A DNA stretch of 64,000 nt from an uncultured Poribacteria bacterium (GCA_958296125.1 OY282444.1:4187623-4251622); one strand, 5' to 3'; counted from the stretch's first letter, positions 9,375-18,487 are shown. Made by a program: numbers and translations. Notes: a model not told the origin generated them from the sequence alone.

Positions 9375-10691
9375 ATGGACCTGTTTGACCAGAATCTACA
9401 GCAGAACCTGAAACGATCTGGTCCGCTAGCACACCGGATGCGTCCCGATACGCTTGACGAGTTTGTAGGACAGGACCATCTATTAGGGCCGGAGCAACCC
9501 CTCTATCTGGCGATTGCAGAGGACACGGTGATGTCCTGTATTTTCTGGGGTCCACCGGGCTGCGGAAAAACCACCTTAGCGCAGATTATCGCTCAATGCA
9601 CAAAAGCGCATTTTGATCATGTCAACGCCAGCACAACTGGGGTGCCGGAGTTACGCAAACAGGTTGCCCAGGCTGAAGAACGTCTCAAATTCCACGGTCA
9701 ACGGACCATCCTGTTCTTGGACGAGATCCACCGTTTCAATAAAGCACAACAGGACTTTCTGCTTTCTTTCGTGGAAAATGAGACGCTTGTGCTGATCGGT
9801 GCGACAACCGAAAATCCCTCCTTTGAGGTCAATGCGCCCCTCCTCTCCCGGATGCAGGTGTATCCATTCTACCCACTGGAATCGTCTCATATCCATCAGT
9901 TGGTGACCCGCGCGCTCACCGACACCGAGCGGGGTTTGGGCAAGTATCGGATCTCGCTTTCGGCGGATGCCACAGATGCTTTAATTCGGGTAGCTGATGG
10001 TGATGTGCGCCTCGCTCTCAACGCATTGGAGCTCGCCGTCCAGGCCTGCAAACCTGATGAGCAACAGGTGCGCCACCTAGATGCCGAGACCATTCACAGG
10101 GCGGTGCAGAAGCGGATGTTGCGCCATGACAAATCGGGTGATGAACACTATAATTTGATTTCCGCCTTCATCAAGAGTATGCGTGGATCTGACCCCGATG
10201 CCGCCATCTATTGGCTGGCGCGGCTGCTGGAAGCGGGTGAGGATGCGCGTTTCATTGCGCGGCGTATGGTAATCCTTGCGTCTGAGGATGTCGGGAACGC
10301 AGATCCGCAAGGGCTACTGATTGCAGATGCAGCCGCCCGCGCGGTTGAATTTGTCGGGCTGCCAGAGGCACAACTGAACTTGGCACAAGCCGCTATCTAT
10401 CTCGCTTGCGCCCCAAAAAGCAACGCCGCTTATCTAGCTTTACTTGCAGCGCAAAAAGATGTGCGCGAAGAACCCGCCTATCCCGTGCCGCTTCACCTGC
10501 GAAACGCGCCAACACAGCTAATGCAAGAACTCGGCTACGGAAAAGAATACAAGTATGCTCACGATTTCAAAGACCACATCGTGAAACAGGACTACCGCCC
10601 CGATGCCTTACGCGAGAAACGGTACTATGAACCCACCGACATTGGGTATGAACAACACATCCGCGAGTATTTGGAAAAGATAAAAAAATGA
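9375..10691 (+). CDS. rarA: Replication-associated recombination protein RarA (MgsA)
   Basis: 438-residue AAA+ ATPase acting at stalled replication forks. Family features are complete: GQDHLLGP at ~32-39, Walker [10 protein letters not shown] at 59-67, Walker [10 protein letters not shown] at 113-121, sensor-1 region [12 protein letters not shown] (~140-151) and the RarA C-terminal tetramerisation region ending in [17 protein letters not shown]. The ATG is preceded by GGGGTGAGG. The gene stands alone between small genes of unrelated function. Confidence 0.95.
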   Translation: MDLFDQNLQQNLKRSGPLAHRMRPDTLDEFVGQDHLLGPEQPLYLAIAEDTVMSCIFWGPPGCGKTTLAQIIAQCTKAHFDHVNASTTGVPELRKQVAQAEERLKFHGQRTILFLDEIHRFNKAQQDFLLSFVENETLVLIGATTENPSFEVNAPLLSRMQVYPFYPLESSHIHQLVTRALTDTERGLGKYRISLSADATDALIRVADGDVRLALNALELAVQACKPDEQQVRHLDAETIHRAVQKRMLRHDKSGDEHYNLISAFIKSMRGSDPDAAIYWLARLLEAGEDARFIARRMVILASEDVGNADPQGLLIADAAARAVEFVGLPEAQLNLAQAAIYLACAPKSNAAYLALLAAQKDVREEPAYPVPLHLRNAPTQLMQELGYGKEYKYAHDFKDHIVKQDYRPDALREKRYYEPTDIGYEQHIREYLEKIKK

Positions 10692-10744
10692 CCGTGTGAG
10701 GTAGAACGTAAAGCTGTTGCTAACTTGTAACAAGGAGAATCAGA

Positions 10745-11395
10745 ATGGTAAAAGCAACGCGATCTTACCGCGCTATGCTGCTGTCAATGATTATCCCCGG
10801 ATTGGGACAGATCTATCTGCGTAAGCCGCTGAAGGGTATCATTATATTTATAGGAATTATCTCCGCAATGATGCTCATCTACGCCAATTCATTGCCTGTA
10901 ACCAGTTGGCGAGATCTGATTCGTCTATATCGCACTGAAGCTGCGTCGGACGAGGGTGGTGCAGCAGAACAAATGGAAACATACTCGGATACAGATGCCC
11001 CTACCTCGGAAGGCAAGCATCCGAAGCAATGGCGCGGTTACACCCTATACACATCCGATAACAAGTTTATGTTTCGGATTACCGCAGATTTGGAAAGCTA
11101 TCTGGTAGACAAAAAAGTGCTTTCAGCGGAACTGGTAAGGGAATTTCGGAAGCATAAAGTCTTAATTTATAAAGGGGCGACAGTTGCAACGAAAAAGGAA
11201 GGCAGTTGGTGGTTAATAGATGATTATTACCAGACATATTCCGTGAGGAAAAGTGAATATGGGTTAGACGTTTATAGCACCGCACAATGGCGGTTTCGTC
11301 CCCGTTGGCAGTTCAAGATTAGTGGACTGATTCAACTCCTACTTTTTTGGGGATATGCAGTTGTCGACAGCTGGATCGGACGCAGAGAGGAATAG
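10745..11395 (+). CDS. Membrane protein with N-terminal PGLGQIY motif
   Basis: 216 residues. Two hydrophobic segments near the N-terminus (~12-24 and 32-50) surround SMIIPGLGQIYLRK, a GLGQ-type turn seen in TM2-like and other small membrane-protein domains. A hydrophilic segment (~60-185) is followed by a last hydrophobic helix (~190-207) and WIGRREE. The middle portion is probably extracytoplasmic or cytosolic depending on helix count. No named family assigned and function unknown. Strong AAGGAG before the ATG. Confidence 0.6.
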   Translation: MVKATRSYRAMLLSMIIPGLGQIYLRKPLKGIIIFIGIISAMMLIYANSLPVTSWRDLIRLYRTEAASDEGGAAEQMETYSDTDAPTSEGKHPKQWRGYTLYTSDNKFMFRITADLESYLVDKKVLSAELVREFRKHKVLIYKGATVATKKEGSWWLIDDYYQTYSVRKSEYGLDVYSTAQWRFRPRWQFKISGLIQLLLFWGYAVVDSWIGRREE

Positions 11396-11419
11396 ACAAA
11401 TGAGCGTTCAACGGAAGAA

Positions 11420-11890
11420 ATGGAGAGGCAGATGACAACACAAGAACAGGTCGAACAAGCAAATCTCAACTTTTATCAAGCTATGCAAAATCTGAGTATT
11501 GACATGATGGACAGCGTATGGCTACAAGCGGATTGGGTCCAATGTATTCATCCGAATTGGGAGACGCTCACCGGCTGGGAGGAGATCCGTGCGAGTTGGG
11601 TAAATATCTTCCAGAACACACATCGAATGCACATTCAGGCCAGCGAGGTTGCGATCCACACCGATAACCAATTTGCTTGGGTGACGTGCGTGGAATCCAT
11701 TCACACTTTTGCCGGCGGCAGGATGGGCATATCCTTTGCCCAAGCAACAAACGTTTTCACAACAAACGTTTTCACAACAAACGTTTTCAAAGGCGAGGGT
11801 GAAGGTTGGAAGATGGTGCATCACCATGCATCCCCGCTGCCGAGAGAGGTTGCACTTTCTGGCACCGCAGCGGCACCCTCGTTGAATTAG
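11420..11890 (+). CDS. NTF2/SnoaL-like small protein (DUF4440 type)
   Basis: 156 residues with the alpha+beta-barrel pattern of SnoaL/NTF2-like proteins: an N-terminal helix (EQVEQANLNFYQAMQ), then WxQADWVQCIHPNW, GWEEIRASW and strands ending in GWKMVHHHASPLP. These cone-shaped folds serve as isomerases, ligand binders or subunits; substrate unknown. An alternative ATG four codons in (11432) has a closer GGAGAGG and may be the real start. The strand before the last one contains a perfect triple 15-base repeat (11745-11789) giving repeated TNVFT, probably lengthening a surface loop. Confidence 0.72.
   Translation: MERQMTTQEQVEQANLNFYQAMQNLSIDMMDSVWLQADWVQCIHPNWETLTGWEEIRASWVNIFQNTHRMHIQASEVAIHTDNQFAWVTCVESIHTFAGGRMGISFAQATNVFTTNVFTTNVFKGEGEGWKMVHHHASPLPREVALSGTAAAPSLN
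11745..11789 (+). repeat. Three perfect 15-base tandem repeats in coding sequence
   Basis: Unit caacaaacgttttca at 11745, 11760 and 11775, all in frame with the NTF2-like gene. The copies are identical, so the expansion is recent or unstable. Confidence 0.95.
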
Positions 11891-11948
11891 CATCTTACCT
11901 GAACTCAAATTCATGTAAGGACAGAAAAAGTATTCGGCGGAAGTTTTC

Positions 11949-11979
11949 GTTGGCACTGTTGCCAACCGTGTGTTACAAT
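11949..11979 (+). promoter_or_regulatory. Promoter with palindromic operator over -35
   Basis: TTGGCA (11950-11955), 18 bases, TACAAT (11974-11979) form a sigma-70-type promoter for the superoxide-reductase-like gene. A perfect 7-base inverted repeat GTTGGCA-CTGT-TGCCAAC (11949-11966) covers the -35 box, placed as a repressor or redox-regulator site would be. Not proven. Confidence 0.45.
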
Positions 11980-12017
11980 CATTTACTATTTCAATCTATC
12001 AACAGGAGGAACAAACT

Positions 12018-12473
12018 TTGTTATCTCGATTATTGCAGAAAAAGTATTTCAGGATTGGGGCGTTAAGTCTCGGAATCATCGCGGTGCTGATTGCGATTCC
12101 CGTGGTTGCCAATCAGATGTTTGACGAAGAGGTCATTGGAGATTTCAAACACGTTAAAACCGAATACGATGAGAAACATACACCGAAGATCGAGTGTCCA
12201 GATGAGGTTGGTGTCGGAGAGTGGTTTGACGTGACGATAACAATCGGTGCCGGTGCAGTCCACCCCACCCTTTATGAGCACTACGTCAACTGGATTGGCA
12301 TCTATAAAAATGATGTCGAGTTAGCGCGAGCGTATTTGCACCCAATCTATACGATGCCCAAAGTTACCTTTACAATCGCTCTGGAAGAGAGCGCGACATT
12401 GGTTGCAATGGAGCAACCGAACCATACCGCTCCGTGGCGGGCATCAAAAGAGATTAAGGTGATAAAAAAATAA
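12018..12473 (+). CDS. Membrane-anchored desulfoferrodoxin/superoxide-reductase-like protein
   Basis: A TTG start is chosen because AGGAGG sits 8 bases upstream (12004-12009); an in-frame GTG at 11970 has no such site. From TTG the product has 151 residues. One transmembrane anchor (~12-32) would place the domain outside the cytoplasm. Residues 45-151 match the Fe-binding domain of superoxide reductase: EKHTP (H54), VHPTLYEHYVNWI (H82, H88) and the closing NHTAPW (H136). In classical enzymes the last motif is CNxHG, whose Cys binds iron. Here that region reads MEQPNHTAPW, with Gln133 at the Cys position. Four His ligands remain, so iron binding is possible but normal superoxide reduction is doubtful. 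Followed by a family A repeat and a clear terminator, so transcribed alone. Confidence 0.75.
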   Translation: MLSRLLQKKYFRIGALSLGIIAVLIAIPVVANQMFDEEVIGDFKHVKTEYDEKHTPKIECPDEVGVGEWFDVTITIGAGAVHPTLYEHYVNWIGIYKNDVELARAYLHPIYTMPKVTFTIALEESATLVAMEQPNHTAPWRASKEIKVIKK

Positions 12474-12484
12474 CTGGCTCAGAA

Positions 12485-12515
12485 GTTGCTTTGAATCCCG
12501 ATGCAATCGGGGCGG
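12485..12515 (+). repeat. Family A palindromic repeat, intergenic
   Basis: GTTGCTTTGAATCCCGAT, three bases, ATCGGGGCGG; the CCCGAT/ATCGGG halves form a short hairpin. One of the best-preserved copies of the family. Confidence 0.85.
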
Positions 12516-12538
12516 ATATGTGAGTTGAGGCTATCAGC

Positions 12539-12578
12539 AAATTAAGGGGCGGGGCATCATACCGCCCCTTAATTTTTT
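12539..12578 (+). terminator. Rho-independent terminator
   Basis: A perfect 14-bp stem (12539-12552 with 12562-12575), 9-base loop, GC-rich core and six T residues ending at 12578. It ends the transcript of the superoxide-reductase-like gene. The A-tract on the left arm may make it bidirectional. Confidence 0.9.
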
Positions 12579-12601
12579 GGAGACACTTCAGGAGGAAGAA
12601 T

Positions 12602-12979
12602 ATGCCGTTTATCGCTGCCGAGGAACTACCGAAAATGGAACTATTTCCAGGAGCACTCAGTGGCATTGTTGCTGGAGAAGGGCTGATGCTGTCCTTTTTG
12701 GAGATGGCAGAAGGCAGTGAAGTTCCAGAGCACAGCCATCCACATGAACAAGCGGGCTTAGTGTTGTCGGGAGAGTTACAGTTCAGAATCGGTTCAGAGG
12801 AGAAACTCCTAAAAACCGGGGAAGCATTCATTATCCCGCCAAACGTCGCGCATTCAGGCGTTGTGGTGACGGGGCCCGCACGTGTCCTCGATATCTTCAC
12901 CCCGCCACGGGAGGACTATATCGATAGATACAATGAGCACACAAGCACCTCCGCTCAGACCAAATGGGAATTGGAGTGA
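12602..12979 (+). CDS. Cupin-domain protein
   Basis: 125 residues forming one cupin-2 barrel. Motif 1 is PEHSHPHEQAGLVLSGE (H44, H46, E49 region) and motif 2 is PPNVAHSG (H84), giving a probable metal site. Such small cupins are sugar-modifying enzymes, dioxygenases or sensors; nothing here decides. GGAGGAAG precedes the ATG, just after the terminator of the previous gene. It converges with the minus-strand amidohydrolase. Confidence 0.85.
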   Translation: MPFIAAEELPKMELFPGALSGIVAGEGLMLSFLEMAEGSEVPEHSHPHEQAGLVLSGELQFRIGSEEKLLKTGEAFIIPPNVAHSGVVVTGPARVLDIFTPPREDYIDRYNEHTSTSAQTKWELE

Positions 12980-13048
12980 GAGCATCTATCATGATTGGGG
13001 TTTCCGCAAAGCTGCCGCGCTCCCTCAAAGGGGGTTGATGGCTACGGA

Positions 13049-13900
13049 TTAAGCACCCTGTCCCACGGTCAGCAGCCGATTGAGAGAATCACCGAGGATC
13101 CGCGTCTTGTCGGCATCTGGGATGAAGGTGCAGTGTGTGCGGAACGCTTCAAGGGAATGTTGGTAGGTCATGTAGGAGCGAACCACAGGGTAGTCCGACC
13201 CCCAGCAGAGACGATCGGGCCCGAAATGTTCGTAGAGTGCACGAACGATCCAGCTAGTATCCGAATAAGGATAGCCCCATGGGACTTGAGAGACATACCC
13301 AAATCCAGACATCTTGATGTTGATATTCGGCATTTTCGCTGATGCAAGGATCTCCTTTAAATTCGGATAAGGGGGGGCTTCCCCGGCTCTTGCACCCCCC
13401 ATGTGGTGACAGAGAAAGGTGATAGAAGGGAACTGTGCCGCCAATTTGCGTAATGGGGCTTGTTGTTGAGGCCCCATTGCGATGCTGGCAATCAACCCTC
13501 GATCTGCGGTGGTCTGAAAGAATTGCTGCCCTTCATCTGAAAAGAACCAACTCCCATCATCGTCTCCCCTCAGATAGTGTGTATACCCTTGCAGCGCGTA
13601 TTTATCCGCTGCCGCCGCGAGCCGGGCGGCGGCACCGGGGGTGTGGTAGGTCTCCGTCCATGAGCAGTCAACATCAGCGAATTGGATAATACGGTCTGGA
13701 TACCGTTGGGCACACTCGAAAATATAGTCGTTGTTATCCGGGTTGTGATCAATCCGCGCACAAACCAGAACGGCTTGATCGATGCCGTGGCGATCCATTT
13801 CATGGAGCAGTTGCTCAATCCTGCCACGGCTTTCACCATCAGGGACAGGAGGTTGGTAGGGCCAGCGTGGCCATGCGTGACTGTGTGAATCAATAATCAT
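13049..13900 (-). CDS. Amidohydrolase-2 family (TIM-barrel metal-dependent hydrolase)
   Basis: 283 residues. The N-terminal MIIDSHSHAWP carries the HxH metal pair (H6, H8). LCHHMGG (~180) and WGSDYPVV (~239-246) supply the further His and the terminal Asp of the amidohydrolase-2 group, which includes decarboxylases and lactonases such as 4-sulfomuconolactone or L-rhamnono-lactone hydrolases. Cytoplasmic; exact substrate unknown. It is preceded on its own strand by a poly-C/poly-G palindrome cluster that separates it from the propeller gene. Confidence 0.82.
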   Translation of the reverse strand: MIIDSHSHAWPRWPYQPPVPDGESRGRIEQLLHEMDRHGIDQAVLVCARIDHNPDNNDYIFECAQRYPDRIIQFADVDCSWTETYHTPGAAARLAAAADKYALQGYTHYLRGDDDGSWFFSDEGQQFFQTTADRGLIASIAMGPQQQAPLRKLAAQFPSITFLCHHMGGARAGEAPPYPNLKEILASAKMPNINIKMSGFGYVSQVPWGYPYSDTSWIVRALYEHFGPDRLCWGSDYPVVRSYMTYQHSLEAFRTHCTFIPDADKTRILGDSLNRLLTVGQGA

Positions 13901-13934
13901 AGCACTTTCCTTAATTGATAGTAATTCTCATAAT

Positions 13935-14018
13935 CTCTCCGCAAGCGGCAACCCCTCTTAATCCCCCCTGCCTGCGCTACCCCCCTTAATCCCCCCGCAA
14001 GCGGGGGGAGGGGGGGCA
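13935..14018. repeat. Family B poly-C/poly-G palindrome cluster
   Basis: CCCCCCGC-AA-GCGGGGGG (13991-14008) is preceded by two partial copies of CCCCCTTAATCCCCCC. The same element recurs at 29522-29552 and 55254-55318. It forms a very stable hairpin without a T-tract. Confidence 0.8.
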
Positions 14019-14020
14019 AC

Positions 14021-16114
14021 CTAAAAAGTCGCGCGGCCAACGGCTGTGTTCCCCGCTGCATCGGTGACGCGAATGGTGACGGTGTGTTCACCGGTTGGGA
14101 GGGATTTTGTGTGAAGTAACAGGGCTTCGCGCTTGGAGTCGAAGATGCCATCATCGGGGAAGATGACCTGCCAATCTTCATCGCTGTCGATTTTGTAAAC
14201 CGCTTTCTGGATGTAACTGGACGAGTCTTCCGCCGTGCAGGTAATCTGATAGGTTTGATCTTCATTCGCTGTCGCAGTGATATCGGTGACCGTCGGTTGG
14301 CTGTTATCAATATCAAAGGGATCGCTAATTTTCTCAGTAGACTTTGCCAAGTTGGGCGGATTGCTGAGTTTGTCGGTTGCGCGGACTTTGATGACGTAAC
14401 GTCCGTCGGACATGGCGGTGGTATCCCAAGCATAGCTGCTCTTTTTCAACTCTTTTTTTAAGAGTTTCCAATTTACCTCATCAATCCCTTTGTAATAGAC
14501 GTTGAATTGCAACGTGTCGCTGTTGTCATCCTTCACCTTCCACGAAGCGGTATACTTTGTATTGTCTCCGCCCGGATTGGGGGGAGGGCGGCTTTCCATT
14601 GGCATACTAATGCCTTTGGGTGGACTGGGACTTTCGGGAGCATCGCCTCGGCGGACTTCAACGGAGGTGAATCGCGGTTCAGTATTGGACTGGACGGAAG
14701 CGACGGTTACTTTTTTGAGGATAGGTGTCGCGGAAACCGCACTCGTTGTGAGTTTGGCACGCCACTGAATGTAACGGGCGGAGGGACTGGTAATTTGGGA
14801 TGCTTCAGCGGCTGTTAGTTCTTCTGACCAGTCATTCCATGTGCTATTCGGTTTCGCTGTGTTACCGGTCCGGGTGGCAAAAGAGATAGCCGCCCCTTCT
14901 GGCGTAACGCCTTCCCACGATAACTTGCCCCATCGCGAAACAACTTTGGTATCGTGCGCCTTGGATTCAAGGGTACCCTCGGCGAGATAATCCGGTTTTA
15001 ACTCAAAGATTTTTCCGGCATTCCCCGTAGCTAGTAGGAGCCGATTGGAATTTGCGGTCCGGTGCATCGCAAGGATGTGGCTCGCGCTACATTTACCCTT
15101 CAAGACAGAATCGCCATCTGTGTTGACCCAATAAATCTTTCCACTATTCCCTGTGCCGATATAAAGTCCTTCCTCCGAATCGAACATCATCGACAGAATG
15201 AGCGGGTCGGGCACTTCCCACATAACAGACACAATGCCATCTGGCTGAATCCTATAGACCTTTGACTTCTTTTCCTCGGCGGGACGACCTGTGGGCGATG
15301 GAGGCCCGGGAGGCGGCGGGGGACCACCGGGCTGTGGTGCCGCTGTCGTGATAGTTCCAGCGTAGATTAATCCTTGCGCCCCAATAACAAGCCTGCGTAC
15401 CTCTTTTTGCCCGGTTTGGTAAATCACAGCCGCCGCACCATCCTCTGTTTTGACGCTATAGATAGTCCCTTTGTCGTCGCTGCCAGCATATAGCATCCCT
15501 TGATGATAGAGCAGACATAAAAGGTTGCGTTCGTCGGAATCAAAGAGGACGTTGGTCTGTCCATCAGGCGTAATCTTGTAAATTTTCCCATTCGTTCCGG
15601 TCGCTGCGTATAGGTTCCCTGCGTCATCAAAGGTCATCGCCCAAATGTACTTCTCCTCCGAACTGAGTATCGTTGTTGGTGGGGTACTATCGTCCGTAAG
15701 CTTATAGATTAGCCCATCGGGGGCTGTACCGGCATAGATGTTGTCATTGGGGTCAATAGCCAACGTCAAGATTGAAACCTCTGGAGAATCGTAAAAGAGC
15801 GATGACTGACCATCGGGAGTGATCCGATACAGCTTGCCCCCATTTCCTGTGCCTGCGTAGATGTTCCCTTTGGAATCTTCGGCGAGACACCAGATGTATA
15901 TCTCTTTGGTATCCTCAAAGAAGGCATCCAATTTAGGAGCCAACATGAGCTCGCCCTTACTTGACACCGAAACATTTTCGGGCTTACCAGATTCAAAATC
16001 TTTTTGATGCTGCTGCTCCCAGATCTGGGTTGTCACCCCTAACGCTGGTAGGAGCTGAATCGAAAAGAAAACGACAGCGATACTAAAAATATAAAAAGCA
16101 CGGTAAAACGTCAT
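14021..16114 (-). CDS. Exported beta-propeller protein with C-terminal Ig-like domains
   Basis: About 697 residues. A hydrophobic signal segment near the N-terminus is followed by at least seven repeats of the type GNIYAGTGNGGKLYRITPDG spaced ~45 residues, the pattern of an NHL/SMP-30 or two-component-regulator propeller. A Pro-rich insert lies around 260-280. The C-terminal third has fibronectin/Ig-like strands ending GEHTVTIRVTDAAGNTAVGRATF. Likely a secreted or surface binding protein; no enzyme motif. GGAGG (16126-16130) is 11 bases from the ATG at 16114 and 5 from an in-frame TTG at 16120, so either may start translation. The S55-type peptidase gene lies just upstream on the same strand. 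Confidence 0.72.
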   Translation of the reverse strand: MTFYRAFYIFSIAVVFFSIQLLPALGVTTQIWEQQHQKDFESGKPENVSVSSKGELMLAPKLDAFFEDTKEIYIWCLAEDSKGNIYAGTGNGGKLYRITPDGQSSLFYDSPEVSILTLAIDPNDNIYAGTAPDGLIYKLTDDSTPPTTILSSEEKYIWAMTFDDAGNLYAATGTNGKIYKITPDGQTNVLFDSDERNLLCLLYHQGMLYAGSDDKGTIYSVKTEDGAAAVIYQTGQKEVRRLVIGAQGLIYAGTITTAAPQPGGPPPPPGPPSPTGRPAEEKKSKVYRIQPDGIVSVMWEVPDPLILSMMFDSEEGLYIGTGNSGKIYWVNTDGDSVLKGKCSASHILAMHRTANSNRLLLATGNAGKIFELKPDYLAEGTLESKAHDTKVVSRWGKLSWEGVTPEGAAISFATRTGNTAKPNSTWNDWSEELTAAEASQITSPSARYIQWRAKLTTSAVSATPILKKVTVASVQSNTEPRFTSVEVRRGDAPESPSPPKGISMPMESRPPPNPGGDNTKYTASWKVKDDNSDTLQFNVYYKGIDEVNWKLLKKELKKSSYAWDTTAMSDGRYVIKVRATDKLSNPPNLAKSTEKISDPFDIDNSQPTVTDITATANEDQTYQITCTAEDSSSYIQKAVYKIDSDEDWQVIFPDDGIFDSKREALLLHTKSLPTGEHTVTIRVTDAAGNTAVGRATF

Positions 16115-16160
16115 GGACAAAATATCCTCCGTTAAGTTAGTTCATTAAAGTAGGGGGCAC

Positions 16161-16221
16161 GTTGCTTTGAATCCCAATCTTATCGGGGCCGTGCCGTAAC
16201 TGTTGTGCAGAATACGGCACG
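16161..16221. repeat. Family A repeat plus GTGCCGTA inverted repeat
   Basis: GTTGCTTTGAATCCCAATCT with TATCGGGGCC (16161-16190) runs into CGTGCCGTA (16190-16198), which pairs with TACGGCACG (16213-16221). Lies between the peptidase gene and the propeller gene. Confidence 0.75.
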
Positions 16222-16290
16222 ACCAAGCGTGCTTACTACTGATGAGTTCATTGGTATATTGGTGCAATGGGACCTATCAATCTTGAAAAA

Positions 16291-18144
16291 TTACGGGGCG
16301 TTGCGGTCAATCGTAAACCGCAAAAATCGACTGCCGGAGACCACATAGGGTGTGGTAAGCTTCTCAAGATGCAGCGTCGTGCCGCGGGTGGGTCCACCTT
16401 CGCCAGATTGCGTGGGTGCACTCATCACAGAAAGCATCGATACCGGCAGTTCGGGAAACTCTTCCCCCTGAACAGTCATACCGACCTTGGGCACAAACAG
16501 TTCCAAGATAATGTCCCTGTTATTTTCCTCACGTTGCAACAGTTTAATCAATTGGTTGATATTTGTCGGCTGGTAGTTTAACGGTGCCCGTGCCCGCTGC
16601 CAACCTTCATATAAGGCTGAGCTGACAGCGAGAAGGGTGGTTAAGCCCTCAGGGGCATCCTCCGGAATGGTAATCGAGCCGGTCTGGATAATCGGTGTTT
16701 CGAGGTATGGACGCAGGCGAACCGTCACTTCAATTTTCTCACCGGGCCGATATCGATCTTTGTCGATCCGCACCGCTTCAATGACCGCCGTTTTCCGCTT
16801 GTCCTCCATTTTGATATCGAGGTCGATACGTTCCACATCAACCTTTGCATATTGGTTGCCGATTAAGCTAAACAGCGGAGTGAGGGCGCGGGTCGCCTGA
16901 AACCCCGGGGAGCCACTGGAGGAGTACACATTGCTCCGCATAATTTCGCGAGATACCAGATTCGGCTGATCTTTCAGCAGGATTTTCGCATCAACGTTGA
17001 CGGAATGGTCGCCGCTGAAGATTTCGATGCCATTAATGAGGAACCAAAGGCTAATGAGGGTGTATATCGTCGAGAAATCTCGATGGCGGATTACTTCATA
17101 GTGGATCGGGTGGACCTTCCCATCCATCGTTTGGATGTTGGCATTAACGGGAATAAAACTGGGATGGGAGCCAATCACACCAGCGATGCCCGCCTGACGG
17201 TCTTGGACGAGTGTGCCAATTGGCTGCGTTGGAGAAGCAATTTTGGAAGATCTGAGAGTGCTTGGTAAAATGAAGTGGACATGCCCGCCGGAAATCGGCA
17301 GATTGACATTGCCTTCCCCGAACATTGAGTGACCAAAGCCCAATAGCTGATTACCTTCAATATAGGTCATAGTTCCATATCCGAAGGCGTTGAAATCCCC
17401 ACGGACAAACTCGATACCCACGATTTGCCCCGGCTCAACCGGAGCACTTTTAACAGGTGAACCCCCGCCCGCCCCTTGTATCGGACTGAGATGATATTTG
17501 TCAAAAAACTGCTTGAAAAATCCGATTGCACCCGTCGGCAATCCTGAGAATGCAACGGGGGTGTGAAGCTGTGGCGACTTCTTGAACCGATCGGGTATCG
17601 GTGAAATCCCCATTCGCGCTTCAGGGATATGTTTTTTATCGGGAGTCAAAGGCAGCATTTCAATGCCGCTTGAGACCGTATCTGACCCGAAGTTCAGGCG
17701 CGTCCCACCTCGATAGCTTAAATTGGGCTGCATCCCCCGTTGTGTCACCTCAATCATTAACTCAATGGGTGTCACCCCCATGAGGTTTGCATGTTCGCGC
17801 TGGTAAAAGTAGCCGAGAGAAATCGCGCCAATGAGCCGTCCCTTAATATACATGGGACTCCCACTCATACCGCCGGCGACCCCTGTTTTTTCAAAGTTCT
17901 TACCGCTGCCTTTCACCCATATCACGTGCCAGTTGGGAGAGAAATTGTACTCAATACTGACGACCTCAAAGTTGAACTTTTCAACGGTTGTACCGGAAAA
18001 GACGGTATACCCGTCCCCTTTCATGCCGGGCGCAATATCCGATAACTGCATGAATTTCGATGAATCCCATTTAATCTGTGCATCCGCTTGAAGGGCAATC
18101 AAGCAGAGGAAGCTAATCATCAATACAAAACAGCTCTTTTTCAA
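16291..18144 (-). CDS. S55 (SpoIVB-type) peptidase-like protein, halves in swapped order
   Basis: 617 residues with a signal peptide (~1-22, ending ADAQ). GVAGGMSGSPMYIKGRLIGAI at 88-108 is the serine-containing half of the S55 domain (S94 expected nucleophile). In SpoIVB this half follows the His half. Here the His-like half, GTMTYIEGNQLLGFGHSMFGEG (~257-278, H272), lies about 160 residues after it, as in a circular permutation. A long C-terminal region with beta-rich segments (PGEKIEVTVRLRPY) follows. Predicted secreted or periplasmic protease or regulated structural protein; target unknown. GAGGTGAG lies upstream of the ATG. Located directly upstream of the propeller gene on the same strand. 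Confidence 0.75.
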   Translation of the reverse strand: MKKSCFVLMISFLCLIALQADAQIKWDSSKFMQLSDIAPGMKGDGYTVFSGTTVEKFNFEVVSIEYNFSPNWHVIWVKGSGKNFEKTGVAGGMSGSPMYIKGRLIGAISLGYFYQREHANLMGVTPIELMIEVTQRGMQPNLSYRGGTRLNFGSDTVSSGIEMLPLTPDKKHIPEARMGISPIPDRFKKSPQLHTPVAFSGLPTGAIGFFKQFFDKYHLSPIQGAGGGSPVKSAPVEPGQIVGIEFVRGDFNAFGYGTMTYIEGNQLLGFGHSMFGEGNVNLPISGGHVHFILPSTLRSSKIASPTQPIGTLVQDRQAGIAGVIGSHPSFIPVNANIQTMDGKVHPIHYEVIRHRDFSTIYTLISLWFLINGIEIFSGDHSVNVDAKILLKDQPNLVSREIMRSNVYSSSGSPGFQATRALTPLFSLIGNQYAKVDVERIDLDIKMEDKRKTAVIEAVRIDKDRYRPGEKIEVTVRLRPYLETPIIQTGSITIPEDAPEGLTTLLAVSSALYEGWQRARAPLNYQPTNINQLIKLLQREENNRDIILELFVPKVGMTVQGEEFPELPVSMLSVMSAPTQSGEGGPTRGTTLHLEKLTTPYVVSGSRFLRFTIDRNAP

Positions 18145-18248
18145 AACTCACCTCATTTAGTTTTCACTTGGCGTGTAATAGAAATCCAATCTCTCATTCC
18201 CCAATCGAGCTTATGATAACAGTTTATGTCAAGGTAAATATAGCGGTC

Positions 18249-18422
18249 TTATGTGCGAAGTTTTCCGTAGAGATACACAATTGCAAAACCGATCAGACCG
18301 AGCACGATGAGCATAAAAGCGAGCTTAAATGCCCAAGCGATAACAGGCAGAACAATATTTAATGCAATCAGAATCAGGGCGACTATCAACACCAAGATGA
18401 CAAGGTTTCTCAGTAATCCCAT
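18249..18422 (-). CDS. Small two-helix membrane protein
   Basis: 57 residues from the ATG at 18422, chosen because AAGGAG lies 9 bases upstream; a longer frame has no such site. Almost wholly hydrophobic: MGLLRNLVILVLIVALILIALNI and a second helix ending in YLYGKLRT. It is the last gene after PspA on this strand, so it may help tether or sense membrane state in the stress block, much as small PspB/PspC-like proteins do elsewhere. That role is inference, since no similarity to PspB or PspC is visible. Confidence 0.7.
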   Translation of the reverse strand: MGLLRNLVILVLIVALILIALNIVLPVIAWAFKLAFMLIVLGLIGFAIVYLYGKLRT

Positions 18423-18487
18423 TGGATGTAGCTCCTTCTCATTTTCAAGTAGGGAACGCAGATCTGTATTCCCTACCACTAGTCTTT

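Noticed and set aside
13935-14018. Poly-C/poly-G hairpins as terminators
   Set aside because: No T-tract follows; the same sequence recurs as a dispersed repeat.
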